A program made the position numbers and the translations under genes. A DNA stretch of 64,000 nt from CALINF01 sp039990395 (lineage in GTDB: Bacteria > Pseudomonadota > Gammaproteobacteria > Pseudomonadales > Halieaceae). This document shows positions 1 to 8,546 of this stretch, piece after piece (position 1 is the stretch's first letter; every line of letters begins with the position of its first letter). Where the stretch lies: positions 1,488,001 to 1,552,000 of the forward strand of contig JBDXFZ010000146.1 of NCBI GenBank assembly GCA_039990395.1. The letters are read 5' to 3'. Under the pieces are notes generated by a model, which saw nothing but the letters and a program-made list of their open reading frames with translations, did not search any database and was not told the DNA's origin.

Positions 1-1030
1 TGGCGGTTATCGAAGCGCCAAAGCCCACTGCTTCAGATGAACCGAAGCTATCTGCGAGCAAAGTCGTCGGCATATGCTCCAGCATTGCTTGTTTAACTTC
101 CATGCTCCACATCACACCTGACGAAATAATGCTGTTAAGACTGGAGAGGTCGTATTTGCCTGGATTCGCCTGAAGCTCATTCAGCAGTGGCTTGGCAAAC
201 GCGTCACCTACGATGCTGATCATATTGACCTTGTTGCGCTCTACTTCACTCCAGACTTCCTCGGTATCCAACGATGAGGCGGAAAGCGTTACCACCGTAC
301 CTCCTCTAAAAAATGCACCCATGGCGGTAAACAGCCCGGTACCATGCATCAAAGGGCACACTGGAATCATCACCTCTCCAGGGCCTTTTTCCCGCATAGA
401 TTCACGCAGCTCATCCAGCGTTTCGGGCACTTCACCAATAGCGCGCAAAGACAGAGTCTGGGCTTCGCGGAGATTGTGATGGCTCCACATAACACCTTTG
501 GGCATTCCCGTTGTGCCGCCGGTGTAAAGAAACAGCAAGTCGTCACCGGATCGCTGCACGTCCAGATTGCGGCCCTCGCCCTGATTCGCCAGGGATTCAT
601 AACTATGAATGCCGTCGGGGATGTCATTGCCGTCGCCAACTTCCACCCACACTTTCACCTTGGGTAAGCGCTCGCGCAAGGTCAGAATGTTGTCACGAAA
701 CTCTTGGCCATAAACGACAACTGTGGCATCCGAATTGTCGAAAATGTAATGCACTTCATCCGGCTGGTAACGATAGTTGACGTTCACATGTGTCAGGCGT
801 GCGCGGGAACAGGCCGCAAGCAATTCCATATACTCAGGCCGGTTTCGCATATAGAAGCCAACCTTGTCGCCGGTTGCGATACCTTGCGAGAGTAAATATC
901 TGCCCAAATTATTGGAACGACGATCGACATCGGACCAGGTGAGAACCCGTTCGCCATGCACCAGTGCCGGATGATCCGGCGCCAGCTCAGGGATGATCGT
1001 GTCGAGAATATCGCCAAAGTTCCAGGCCAT
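1..1030 (-). CDS. acyl-CoA synthetase (AMP-forming), C-terminal part cut by window edge
   Basis: The reading frame starts at the ATG at 1030 behind an AAGGAG site and stays open to base 1, so 343 codons are seen and the C-terminus lies outside. Residues 169-180 hold the adenylate-forming P-loop (YTGGTTGMPKGV), and the N-terminus (MAWNFGDILD) with NVNYRY at about 83-88 resembles the FadD3-like acyl-CoA synthetases. Members activate a carboxylic acid to its acyl-AMP and then to the CoA thioester in the cytoplasm. The substrate cannot be read from sequence; steroid side-chain, branched or medium-chain acids are possible. It points the same way as the next gene at 1053 but no shared pathway is evident. 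Confidence 0.9.
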   Translation of the reverse strand, partial: MAWNFGDILDTIIPELAPDHPALVHGERVLTWSDVDRRSNNLGRYLLSQGIATGDKVGFYMRNRPEYMELLAACSRARLTHVNVNYRYQPDEVHYIFDNSDATVVVYGQEFRDNILTLRERLPKVKVWVEVGDGNDIPDGIHSYESLANQGEGRNLDVQRSGDDLLFLYTGGTTGMPKGVMWSHHNLREAQTLSLRAIGEVPETLDELRESMREKGPGEVMIPVCPLMHGTGLFTAMGAFFRGGTVVTLSASSLDTEEVWSEVERNKVNMISIVGDAFAKPLLNELQANPGKYDLSSLNSIISSGVMWSMEVKQAMLEHMPTTLLADSFGSSEAVGFGASITA

Positions 1031-1052
1031 GTTTTCTAGCTCCTTATTATTT

Positions 1053-1673
1053 TCACAAGATGACACGCTGCCGTGTCTTGTCAGTGTCGCGCGCCGCTGC
1101 GTGTACTCTGGCACCTAGCGCCATCTCAAGTCGGCCATCAGACAGAAGTACATTGCGGATCAATTCAAAATCTGTGAGCAACTCTTTCAACTGCGCCTGG
1201 TTGTGCGGTGCATAGCCCGGCAGCGGTTGTTCCCAGGGTTTCTCTCCCAGCACATCTACTGATCTCACGCTGTAGCACTTCTCATTTCGTGGAGATCTAA
1301 GATTATGCACTGCGAATGCATGCGCGCGAGTTTTTGCACCGAGATAGGGCCTCAGTGCGACCTGCAGGGCAAACATCGCGTCATCATCGAGATAGTTGAA
1401 AATATCCCAAAAAAGACACACGTCAAATTGCGTACTTTTGGGGAAAGAGAACAAACCGTCAAACTGCTCGGCAAGAGATGGCAGGTTGTCGTCCCGATCA
1501 TGAATGGGTAACTCTGCGAAGAGATCTACAAAATGTAGTCGGCAGCGGTAATTGGAAAAAAAGTCCACTGTCTCTGGCTGGGCATTGCCAATATGTAACA
1601 CCGTAATGCGGCTCTCTTCCAACGGCTCTGGAATCACAGACGCCATCAGCTTCGAAGGCTGCGTCGTGGTCAT
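1053..1673 (-). CDS. hypothetical protein, methyltransferase-like fold
   Basis: A 206-residue soluble protein of unknown function. The N-terminal half (TVLHIGNAQPETVDFF, then LHFVDLF, then FDVCLFWDIFNYLDD) has the alternating strand/helix layout and an acidic residue after strand 2 seen in class I SAM-dependent methyltransferases. The glycine-rich loop is poor, so SAM binding is uncertain. There is no signal peptide or membrane segment. It lies 46 bases downstream of the bactofilin gene at 1720 on the same strand and may share its transcript. The Shine-Dalgarno is weak. The product call is inference from fold pattern only. Confidence 0.6.
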   Translation of the reverse strand: MTTTQPSKLMASVIPEPLEESRITVLHIGNAQPETVDFFSNYRCRLHFVDLFAELPIHDRDDNLPSLAEQFDGLFSFPKSTQFDVCLFWDIFNYLDDDAMFALQVALRPYLGAKTRAHAFAVHNLRSPRNEKCYSVRSVDVLGEKPWEQPLPGYAPHNQAQLKELLTDFELIRNVLLSDGRLEMALGARVHAAARDTDKTRQRVIL

Positions 1674-1719
1674 GTAGCGAGGCCTGATTCGCTGCGCATG
1701 CGATTGACCAAGCCTGCGA

Positions 1720-2244
1720 TCAACCGCTCTTCAGGTCAAAGCCTGGTGCCATATCATCTGCTGCCAGAGTATTGGCTGGCTTGGCTGCAGAAATGGGTGC
1801 CTTTTTGGGTGCGGCATCGCCCGGATCCATATCGATACTGCCTTTGAAGATTGCGCCATCCTCGAGCGTCACACGTGGGGCAATAATATTGCCTCGCACG
1901 TTGCCCGATTTGGAGATAACAACCTTTTCACCACCGCTGACATCTCCTGAGACTTCACCGTCAATCTTTACGACTTTGGCATAGATGTCTGCGTTGACAG
2001 TCCCTGATGTACCTACAGAGACCTCGTGGCTACGCAACTCGATAGTTCCCTCAACGGTACCTTCCACCAGCAAGTCTTCATCGCCGGTAACGCTCCCTTT
2101 AATGACAATACTGGGTCCAATCATTGCTGTGCTCCTGTTGCCTGCCGGTGAGGGTACGGGGGATGTGGAGTCCGCAGCAGGTGTGCTCGCTGGCGGAGTA
2201 CTTACCGGCGCTGCCGGCTGCTTATTTTTGTTTCGATCAAACAT
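1720..2244 (-). CDS. bactofilin (polymer-forming cytoskeletal protein)
   Basis: Bactofilins polymerise without nucleotide into filaments that scaffold envelope or morphogenesis enzymes at the inner membrane. Here a Pro/Ser/Thr-rich tail (residues about 8-38) precedes the right-handed beta-helix domain (about 44-145), visible as short repeated turns such as GPSIVIKGSVTGDEDLLVEG, then a low-complexity C-terminus. The frame is open further up to a GTG at 2256. I place the start at the ATG at 2244 because AGGTGG sits eight bases before it and that site itself creates the GTG. Neighbours upstream are two unknown genes on the same strand. There is no linked M23 peptidase, a common bactofilin partner. 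Confidence 0.9.
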   Translation of the reverse strand: MFDRNKNKQPAAPVSTPPASTPAADSTSPVPSPAGNRSTAMIGPSIVIKGSVTGDEDLLVEGTVEGTIELRSHEVSVGTSGTVNADIYAKVVKIDGEVSGDVSGGEKVVISKSGNVRGNIIAPRVTLEDGAIFKGSIDMDPGDAAPKKAPISAAKPANTLAADDMAPGFDLKSG

Positions 2245-2340
2245 AACGATCGCCACCTGATTTCTATGTGGGGGTGATAATGCTACCAGTACATCATCGG
2301 TGGCACTAGTCGCAATCCGGGCTTAACAGACCTTTCTGGG

Positions 2341-2931
2341 TCATAGTTCCAGAGCGTCAAATTCGCCCAGATTGGCCAAAAAATGATGCAGACTGAGACT
2401 GACAGCGCTGCTGTCGGTTGCATCACACAGCTGCCGTACACTATCGGTGATCGCAAGCCACCAGCGGATATGGTCGGCACTGAGCTGCGCTGCGACTGGT
2501 ATCAGATCGTGAATCGTGGTCAGGTTGCGCTGCGCCACTGACTTTAACTTGGCCATATGCGTGAGCGTTAGAGGGTTCTCCGCCAGTTTAACGATCAGTT
2601 CGGCAACTACCCGGTTGTCTTCTTGCAATGCTTTGGAATCAGAAGGCTCCGCATTCTCGCCCAGCAGCCCTATGTCGATATGGCTTAAAATGTCTCTAAG
2701 CGCACCGCGCAGACTCAGCCGCAGTTCCTCCTTGCGCTCACGCTCTCTGCGACGCTGTATCAGCGAGAACAGACCAATGAGAAAGAATCCCTCCAAACAG
2801 AAACCGATGAGCTCAGGCAGAAGATTTTCATATATAGGGCCAGTGTTGCTGGTATCCAGAAAAACGCGCAGCAGGTAGATACCACCCAGACCAAACAGCA
2901 GCATTGGGGTGAGTAGAATAAGACGGTTCAC
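2341..2931 (-). CDS. hypothetical inner-membrane protein
   Basis: A 196-residue protein with two predicted membrane helices (about residues 4-22 and 40-60). A very basic stretch (IQRRRERERKEELR) follows, then a mostly helical, presumably cytoplasmic domain of about 125 residues. The start is a GTG that directly follows the TAG stop of the upstream gene (TAG then GTG with no gap), so the two are probably translationally coupled. No family was recognised. The layout, two N-terminal helices then a soluble helical domain, resembles the unknown membrane protein at 43705, but sequence similarity is not obvious by eye. Confidence 0.7.
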   Translation of the reverse strand: MNRLILLTPMLLFGLGGIYLLRVFLDTSNTGPIYENLLPELIGFCLEGFFLIGLFSLIQRRRERERKEELRLSLRGALRDILSHIDIGLLGENAEPSDSKALQEDNRVVAELIVKLAENPLTLTHMAKLKSVAQRNLTTIHDLIPVAAQLSADHIRWWLAITDSVRQLCDATDSSAVSLSLHHFLANLGEFDALEL

Positions 2932-3480
2932 CTAGCCTTCTCCCATTTCGCTGTTGGCCAGAGCACGCACCACGGCGCAGATCTTCTCTGCCTCCTTTAG
3001 CGTCATGTCCAACGGGACATTCTGCACGTAGACAACCAGGTCCTCGCGCAGTGGAATGGGAAATATCTCATGGGGGCTACGCGGCGGATTTAGAGCAAGC
3101 TCTTCTCTGGCCAACGACAATGCGGGCGGCTCACTCTTTAGCAACTCTCGAGTCGCCCGAAATTCACTGTCGCGCGGTTTGAATGCATCCGGACTGTCCG
3201 TCCACGTTATGAAGTCCGCCAAGGCATCTGACAACCGAGATCTATAGAGATCCAACGTCTCCGGTCGTACAGTGGAATCCTGCAGTTTGTGGAAGCGATT
3301 GCATAGGTCTTCCACATCAAGAAGACGCAGATCCTGACGTTCGTGAGGCTTTAGCTCCACCAACAGCTGTTCTGCCGCGCGATTGCGGGCGCGACCCGTA
3401 GAGGGATTAATCAAACCCGACATCACGGACTGACGCATGAAGTCATGGAAACTGGCTTCAGAATAGTCTTTGCCTGACAT
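2932..3480 (-). CDS. hypothetical protein coupled to membrane gene
   Basis: A 182-residue soluble, helix-rich protein of unknown function. The open frame reaches a GTG at 3492, but the ATG at 3480 is preceded at eight bases by AGGTGG and is the better start. The first 100 residues (FHDFMRQSVMSGLINPSTGR followed by four amphipathic helices) loosely resemble an integrase core-binding helical bundle. No catalytic Arg-His-Arg-Tyr set follows, so it is not an integrase. The C-terminal 60 residues contain a proline-rich linker and a helix pair. It abuts the membrane protein at 2341 without a gap, suggesting the two products work together. Confidence 0.65.
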   Translation of the reverse strand: MSGKDYSEASFHDFMRQSVMSGLINPSTGRARNRAAEQLLVELKPHERQDLRLLDVEDLCNRFHKLQDSTVRPETLDLYRSRLSDALADFITWTDSPDAFKPRDSEFRATRELLKSEPPALSLAREELALNPPRSPHEIFPIPLREDLVVYVQNVPLDMTLKEAEKICAVVRALANSEMGEG

Positions 3481-3614
3481 GCCTGTGTCCACCTAGTCAA
3501 CTGAGAAGCGCCTAGCTTAGCAAACTGTAGCCCGGGGTCACGAGATTAAAATTCCAGGCAGCGATTATGGTATATTCTTAGGCACTTCTAATTTCGCTGC
3601 GTAGGGCAAGCCGA

Positions 3615-4850
3615 ATGATTCGAATTGTCATAATCGTCACGCTCTTGCTGACGTTTACCGGCTGCGACCTCCTGCCCAGCGACATACGCATCCATACCCC
3701 TGAAGATGTCGCACTCGACCTCAACGCGTTGCAGAATGTATTTGCGGATTCTTCGGTTCTGCAATTCACGTTAGTTGACGTTCCGACCAAAATGGGTGCT
3801 ATCGAGGCAATCACATCGCAGACCGTTGATCTTGCCCTGATCGACAATAGCGCGAGCTTCGAGCCGGGTGTGCGAGCATTGCTACCCGTCTTCAAAAGCG
3901 TATTGCACCTGGCTATACGCGATGACTGGACTAGCGGAAGCCCCGCAGAGTTACCCGCAGGTACGCGCTTCTTTGTGACAGACCAATCCGCCGCTGGTAA
4001 ACATTTTGTTCACTTGATGCTACAGCGTGCGGGCCTAGACGAAGATCAAGCGGAGTTTGATGCACAGCTGCAACCTGGCATCACCGATATCATCGTGCGA
4101 TTCGGGCCGGTAATCCCTGCAGATACCAGCTGGCTGCCCCCTGGCTACTCGCTTACCTCCCTTAGCGAAGAGTTTCAGGATATAGATTCACGAACAGACT
4201 TGCTTCGTGAAGGTATGAGCTACCTCGCACCCAGTATGTCACCCACAATTATACCGCCTGGCACTTACAAGCTACCCGGTAATGAACACACATTGCTAAC
4301 TATGGCGGTAGACACGCTACTGGTGACTCATCGCGATATGCCTGTTCCTCAGGCGTATCAGATCACCCGTACCCTTTTGGAGGAGAAGCAGCGACTTATG
4401 GCAATTAGTCCCGAAATATTTTCTGCTATCACCGAGGACTTTGACCCAATGGACCTCAGCTTCCCTCTTCATCCGGGCGCAAGGCGATATCTCGAGCGCG
4501 ATGAACCTGGGCTTCTGGAACGCTATGCTGAAACAATCAACCTATTCGTTTATCTCGCGTTTCTGATTGCCACCAGTTTATTTGCGCTCGCACGCTGGAG
4601 AGCACGCCGTAGTCGAGATCGTATAGACGGATTTTACCTGCAAGCACTCGGAATACAGGAGCGCATAGTGGGAGAATCCAGTGAAAAATTACAGGCAGAG
4701 TTAAACGCGCTGGAACAGGCGGCATTCGGTTCGTTGATCAATAATAAGTTGTCTGCCGACGAGAGCTTTCGAATTTTTACCGACCTGGTCTCTCGTGTTC
4801 GCAATGAGCTCTCCCTAGCAAACCGCGGGCACTTGCAGTCCAAGCAGTGA
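3615..4850 (+). CDS. TAXI-type solute-binding lipoprotein with C-terminal membrane anchor
   Basis: The protein has 411 residues. A lipoprotein signal ends at Cys17 (TFTGC). The next ~290 residues follow the TAXI branch of TRAP solute receptors: GAIEAITSQTVDLALIDNSA matches the conserved 'number and dose' segment, and HPGARRY plus ERYAETINL match the family's C-terminal end. Unlike ordinary TAXI receptors it continues with a membrane helix (about 308-326), a basic patch (RWRARRSRDR) and a ~70-residue coiled cytoplasmic tail. No TRAP permease genes lie nearby, so it may be a sensor or assembly factor rather than an uptake receptor. It converges on the HD-GYP gene with a two-base gap. Confidence 0.8.
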   Translation: MIRIVIIVTLLLTFTGCDLLPSDIRIHTPEDVALDLNALQNVFADSSVLQFTLVDVPTKMGAIEAITSQTVDLALIDNSASFEPGVRALLPVFKSVLHLAIRDDWTSGSPAELPAGTRFFVTDQSAAGKHFVHLMLQRAGLDEDQAEFDAQLQPGITDIIVRFGPVIPADTSWLPPGYSLTSLSEEFQDIDSRTDLLREGMSYLAPSMSPTIIPPGTYKLPGNEHTLLTMAVDTLLVTHRDMPVPQAYQITRTLLEEKQRLMAISPEIFSAITEDFDPMDLSFPLHPGARRYLERDEPGLLERYAETINLFVYLAFLIATSLFALARWRARRSRDRIDGFYLQALGIQERIVGESSEKLQAELNALEQAAFGSLINNKLSADESFRIFTDLVSRVRNELSLANRGHLQSKQ

Positions 4851-4852
4851 CC

Positions 4853-6133
4853 CTATCGCATACCATCAAGCGGCTGGGGCGTCTCTGTATATAAATCTAT
4901 TGTCGACAAATCAACATCGTAGGCTTCAGGGTCCAGGCCTCTAACGATCGTGCACGCCATTGGTGAAGCTTCATCTTGCTGCGCCTGCAAATCGACAGTT
5001 TTGGGATAGGGTATTGGATTTTTATCTACATCCAGCAAAACCAATACCCGCGGGCGCAACCGTCTGGTACGAGCCTCTGCCACCACCACGCCCACTTCAC
5101 CAGAAGATAACTCTACAAGCGATCCAGGCGGGTATATACCTACAGCCTGAATGAATGCTTCAACCAGCTCAGCCTGAAAACTGGTATCGCGGGCTTCATA
5201 TAATTGCTTGATGGCATGAGAAGGTGACTGAGCCTTTGCGTAACTGCGCTGGCTAGTCATGGCATCGTAGGCATCAACGATGGCCGCTATGCGCGCTACG
5301 GGTGGTATCTCATCTCGCGCCAACCCATGTGGATAGCCTGAACCATCGTAGCGCTCATGGTGATACCCCACCATGTTGATAACGTCAGGGTTGATAATTC
5401 CACTCTCTTCAATGATCTCAAGCCCGTGAGCCACATGGCCGCGCATCTCATCGGCTTGGTCAGGTGTCAGTGCTTCCCCAGCCTGCAATAACTCGGGCGC
5501 CAGTCTCAACTTTCCCACATCCATGAGCATTGCGCCCATACCCAACGAACGCAAATCGTGTTTGGGCAAGCCCAACTGCCTACCCATGGATACGGCCCAG
5601 ATCGACGCACCCAAAGAGTGCTGGTAAGTGTATTTGTCGTGCTGTTTCATTCGCGCAATCCAAAGACAGGCATCGGGATTGCGGCTGATACTGTCGATAA
5701 TAGGGTCAACAGACTTTTTTAGTTGAATCGCGTTAAAGCGACCCTTCTCTCTAACCTGCCCAAAAATATCGTCGATGTCGACTAACAGTGAATCCAATGC
5801 GAGCACCGCTCTTGGCGCCTCCTCCACAAACTCACTGTTGTCTTGGTAAGTTTGTAGTGCTCGATCTTTGAAGATCGTAGCCAGCTCTACTCTACGGCGC
5901 TCGGTTCGCACCTTGCGATGCAGCGCGGCGGGCTTCTGCTGACTCTGGCGAGTATCAATAAGCACGTACTCGCAATGCTTTTGTAACGAGTCGATCTGCT
6001 CTCGCGTTTCCAACCTGAACCCCTGTATGAGAAACGGAGTCTCAAGCCACGGGCGATCCAGAGCGCTAATGAACATGCCCACTTCTAGGTCGGAGGTCAT
6101 AATTTTGAGAGTTTCGAGCACTACGCTACGCAC
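4853..6133 (-). CDS. HD-GYP domain protein with N-terminal DUF3391
   Basis: HD-GYP domains hydrolyse cyclic di-GMP in the cytoplasm. Residues about 10-65 match DUF3391 (LEVGMFISALDRPW). The HD-GYP domain covers about 165-340, with H172, H233/H236, HH258-259 and the hallmark DGSGYP at 263-268. The HD dyad itself reads MD (M204-D205 in LMDVGK) where the family has HD, so one metal ligand is replaced and activity is uncertain. The protein is 426 residues from a GTG at 6133. An ATG at 6100 is an alternative, and neither has a strong ribosome site. It is transcribed alone and convergent with the TAXI gene. Confidence 0.88.
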   Translation of the reverse strand: MRSVVLETLKIMTSDLEVGMFISALDRPWLETPFLIQGFRLETREQIDSLQKHCEYVLIDTRQSQQKPAALHRKVRTERRRVELATIFKDRALQTYQDNSEFVEEAPRAVLALDSLLVDIDDIFGQVREKGRFNAIQLKKSVDPIIDSISRNPDACLWIARMKQHDKYTYQHSLGASIWAVSMGRQLGLPKHDLRSLGMGAMLMDVGKLRLAPELLQAGEALTPDQADEMRGHVAHGLEIIEESGIINPDVINMVGYHHERYDGSGYPHGLARDEIPPVARIAAIVDAYDAMTSQRSYAKAQSPSHAIKQLYEARDTSFQAELVEAFIQAVGIYPPGSLVELSSGEVGVVVAEARTRRLRPRVLVLLDVDKNPIPYPKTVDLQAQQDEASPMACTIVRGLDPEAYDVDLSTIDLYTETPQPLDGMR

Positions 6134-6551
6134 CTGGCCATACTGGCACTGGAGTCAATCGTAGAACTATTCTATAGGGTCGGATCAAGCTCTCGCATGG
6201 GAATTCTGCAGAAAACTACAGATTTGTGACATATAGCGCAGAAAAGCGCCCAATTTTTGAACAATCGGCCCGGATAAAGCCGACTCTTCGTCGCACCCAA
6301 ACTTCACTGAATTGTATTTTTGCTGTAATTCGCAGCTTATAGATGCATTTTTTAAGCAATTAGAAGAACTTTTATATTTGAATAGGTCGATAGCTGCTTG
6401 GCGACCCCACTCAAATAGCACCAAAAACCCAAATAGCGTCGATCAACACGACCAGGAAGTCAGCCTGCCGAGAAATCAACGAAGCCCGCTCCCAGCAACC
6501 CCACACCCTGCAGCCGAGAGACTGACGCCAGCCGCCAGGAATCCCAGACAC
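6134..6551. other. intergenic region without supported gene
   Basis: The stretch between the HD-GYP gene and the cold-shock terminator is AT-rich around 6300-6400. Short open frames exist on both strands (a 79-codon leftward one ends at 6185), but they have no ribosome site, start at rare codons and show no recognisable product. I see no clean promoter, repeat or RNA gene here. Confidence 0.5.
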
Positions 6552-6578
6552 AAAAAAGGCAGCCCGAGGGCTGCCTTT
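6552..6578 (-). terminator. rho-independent terminator of the cold-shock gene
   Basis: Read leftward, an 11-bp perfect stem (AAAGGCAGCCC paired with GGGCTGCCTTT, two-base loop at 6566-6567) runs into a tract of six T, about 42 bases after the csp stop codon. This is a textbook intrinsic terminator. Confidence 0.9.
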
Positions 6579-6620
6579 AACGCTTTGCCTTACATCGCAA
6601 GCGATGGGGCAAGAACAGAG

Positions 6621-6830
6621 TTACACCGCTACGATGTTCTCTGCCTGTGGGCCTTTTTGACCCTGAGTCACAGTGAACTCAACTTTCTGGCCTTCGGCCA
6701 GAGTCTTAAAGCCATCGCCAGAGATTGCGCTGAAGTGTGCGAACACATCAGGGCCAGATTCCTGTTCGATGAAGCCGAAACCCTTAGTTTCGTTGAACCA
6801 CTTAACGGTACCGGTTACTGTGTTAGACAT
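6621..6830 (-). CDS. cold-shock protein, CspA family
   Basis: A 69-residue single OB-fold nucleic-acid chaperone. Both RNA-binding motifs are present: KGFGFI (RNP1, about residues 16-21) and VFAHFS (RNP2, about 29-34), with the usual family length. The start is the ATG at 6830 behind AAAGGA; the frame continues upstream but gives no conserved residues. It binds single-stranded RNA and DNA and melts secondary structure in cold or stationary cells. It is monocistronic, with its own promoter about 165 bases upstream and an intrinsic terminator downstream. The long leader suggests post-transcriptional control as in E. coli cspA. Which paralogue it is (A, C, D or E type) cannot be told. Confidence 0.96.
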   Translation of the reverse strand: MSNTVTGTVKWFNETKGFGFIEQESGPDVFAHFSAISGDGFKTLAEGQKVEFTVTQGQKGPQAENIVAV

Positions 6831-7181
6831 AATACTTTCCTTTAAATACAAATAATTTCGTGCCGAAACGCAAATGCGTCAGGCGTAGTAGCAAAAAAAA
6901 ACGACTGAAATCTAGGGACTGCTAAAGGTGTATTACGAGTAAGACAACCGAGCGGAGAACGTAAATAAAAGACTTTCTTTCGAGCTGCGGCAAGCATACA
7001 GCAAATACTCGGCCTGTCAAACATCATCATGCACCCTATATATTGTGTCTTAGCGACCTAACACTTGCAGGTAGTATCCGCTTTAGGAGGCATACGGTAT
7101 TGTCACTGAAGGGTTCGATCAGGTTAGAAATCCCTGCAGACCGCCCTACCCAATCGCACGAGTAGTCACTAGTGAGGAACC
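6831..7181. other. cold-shock leader and shared upstream region
   Basis: The divergent space between the csp gene and malonyl-CoA decarboxylase. The left half (6831 to about 6990) is the inferred untranslated csp leader. The right half must hold the malonyl-CoA decarboxylase promoter, which I could not pin down. GAGGAA just before 7182 is the ribosome site of that gene. Confidence 0.55.
6993..7020 (-). promoter_or_regulatory. sigma-70 promoter of the cold-shock gene
   Basis: Leftward TTGACA (7020-7015), a 16-base spacer and TATGCT (6998-6993). A start point near 6986 would give a leader of roughly 155 nucleotides before the ATG at 6830, close to the long leader known for E. coli cspA. Confidence 0.65.
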
Positions 7182-8531
7182 ATGTCGTCACCGTCAAACA
7201 AATCCGATGCCTCATCCGAGCATGGCGCACGCCGCTTTTCTCCCATAGAACGTACGCTGGCATCGGTGCTGGATGTTGGAAGAGAGTTATTAGCCAATCG
7301 TCGCAACGCGCGTCCAACGGCAAAGACTCGTGTACAGGCACTGACAAACGACTGTAAGGAGCTACTGGATCATCGCGGCGAAGCGTCTGGTCTTGCACTG
7401 GCAAGCGAGATTGCAGACACCTATCTCGCCCTTCAAGATCAGGAGCGACTGGGGTTTTTTACCGCACTGTCAGAAGAGTTTGACGTTGATGCCGAGCAAA
7501 TTATCAAAGCGGCGGAAAAATATAAAGAGCAGCCGGATCAACGTGCACTGGAGGCCATAGCGCATTGTGTGGAAGCGCCCAGGCAGAAGCTATTTCGACG
7601 CATCAACATGGCACCCAATGGTACTGCGGTTCTTGTGGCAATGCGCGGACACCTTCTAGCACACCTACGCGCTCGGCCAGAACTGCGGGGCGTAGACCAG
7701 GATCTTAAGCATCTATTTATATCGTGGTTTAACAAGGGCTTCCTTGAATTAAGAAAGGTCGACTGGTCATCGCCTGCTGTCATTCTGGATAGAATTATCG
7801 ATTACGAGGCGGTACATGAGATCAATGGCTGGGACGATTTACGCAGCCGGCTACAAGATGACCGTCGCTGCTTCGCCTTCTTCCACCCTGCCCTACCCGA
7901 TGACCCACTGGTTTTTGTGGAGATCGCGCTCACAAATGAGATTCCCGGAGCCATAGCGCCGCTACTGCGCCAGGAGCGGGAGTTCAGCTCAGACGAACCC
8001 ATAAACACGGTTGTATTCTACTCCATCAGCAACTGCCATCCCGGGCTGGCAGGCGTATCGTTCGGTAATTTTCTGATCAAGAACGTGGTCGAGAAACTGG
8101 CGCAGGAAATACCTGGGCTAAAAACATTTGTGACACTTTCCCCCGTTCCTGGTTTTCGCAAATGGTTACTGAGTGCTGACCTCACAGAGCTCGTGGACAC
8201 AAGCCTGATCGAAAAAGTTAAAGAGCCCGTTGGCAGCGTAGTGAAGACTGAAGTCTACGAGGCACACCTGAGGCTATGTGCTCACTACTTACTACACGAG
8301 AAATCGGGCGAGCTACCCAAAGATCCAGTTGCCCGTTTCCATCTGGGCAATGGTGCGCGCCTGCATCGTATTCACGGTGGCGCTGATCTGTCATCCAAAG
8401 GCCGTGAGCAATCCGCTGGGATTATGGTCAACTACCTCTATGATCTGTCCCAGATAGAGCTAAACCATGAGGAATTCTTTGAGCAAGGTAAGATTGCTGC
8501 CTCACGCACAGTACTTAAAGTCGCCTCCTGA
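7182..8531 (+). CDS. mlyCD: malonyl-CoA decarboxylase
   Basis: It converts malonyl-CoA to acetyl-CoA and CO2 in the cytoplasm. The 449-residue protein has the family's two parts: an N-terminal four-helix domain (about 20-165) and a GNAT-like catalytic domain. SNCHPGLAG (about 282-290) and FHLGNGARLHRIHGGAD (about 386-402) carry the conserved serine and histidine region. The start ATG follows GAGGAA. It is monocistronic and converges on the branched-chain operon with a 15-base gap. That operon encodes an acylating semialdehyde dehydrogenase that could make malonyl- or methylmalonyl-CoA, which suggests (inference) the decarboxylase finishes that route. Confidence 0.95.
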   Translation: MSSPSNKSDASSEHGARRFSPIERTLASVLDVGRELLANRRNARPTAKTRVQALTNDCKELLDHRGEASGLALASEIADTYLALQDQERLGFFTALSEEFDVDAEQIIKAAEKYKEQPDQRALEAIAHCVEAPRQKLFRRINMAPNGTAVLVAMRGHLLAHLRARPELRGVDQDLKHLFISWFNKGFLELRKVDWSSPAVILDRIIDYEAVHEINGWDDLRSRLQDDRRCFAFFHPALPDDPLVFVEIALTNEIPGAIAPLLRQEREFSSDEPINTVVFYSISNCHPGLAGVSFGNFLIKNVVEKLAQEIPGLKTFVTLSPVPGFRKWLLSADLTELVDTSLIEKVKEPVGSVVKTEVYEAHLRLCAHYLLHEKSGELPKDPVARFHLGNGARLHRIHGGADLSSKGREQSAGIMVNYLYDLSQIELNHEEFFEQGKIAASRTVLKVAS

Positions 8532-8546
8532 CCGGCCACCCTCTGG

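Noticed and set aside
2932..3480. Possible phage integrase fragment
   Set aside because: Only a loose resemblance of the N-terminal helices to a core-binding domain; no catalytic domain, attachment site or other phage genes.
6185..6424. 79-codon leftward open frame upstream of the HD-GYP gene
   Set aside because: Non-ATG start, no ribosome site and no conserved features.
7106..7140. tRNA-like T-arm sequence (GGTTCGATC)
   Set aside because: No acceptor stem, D-arm or anticodon arm can be folded around it.
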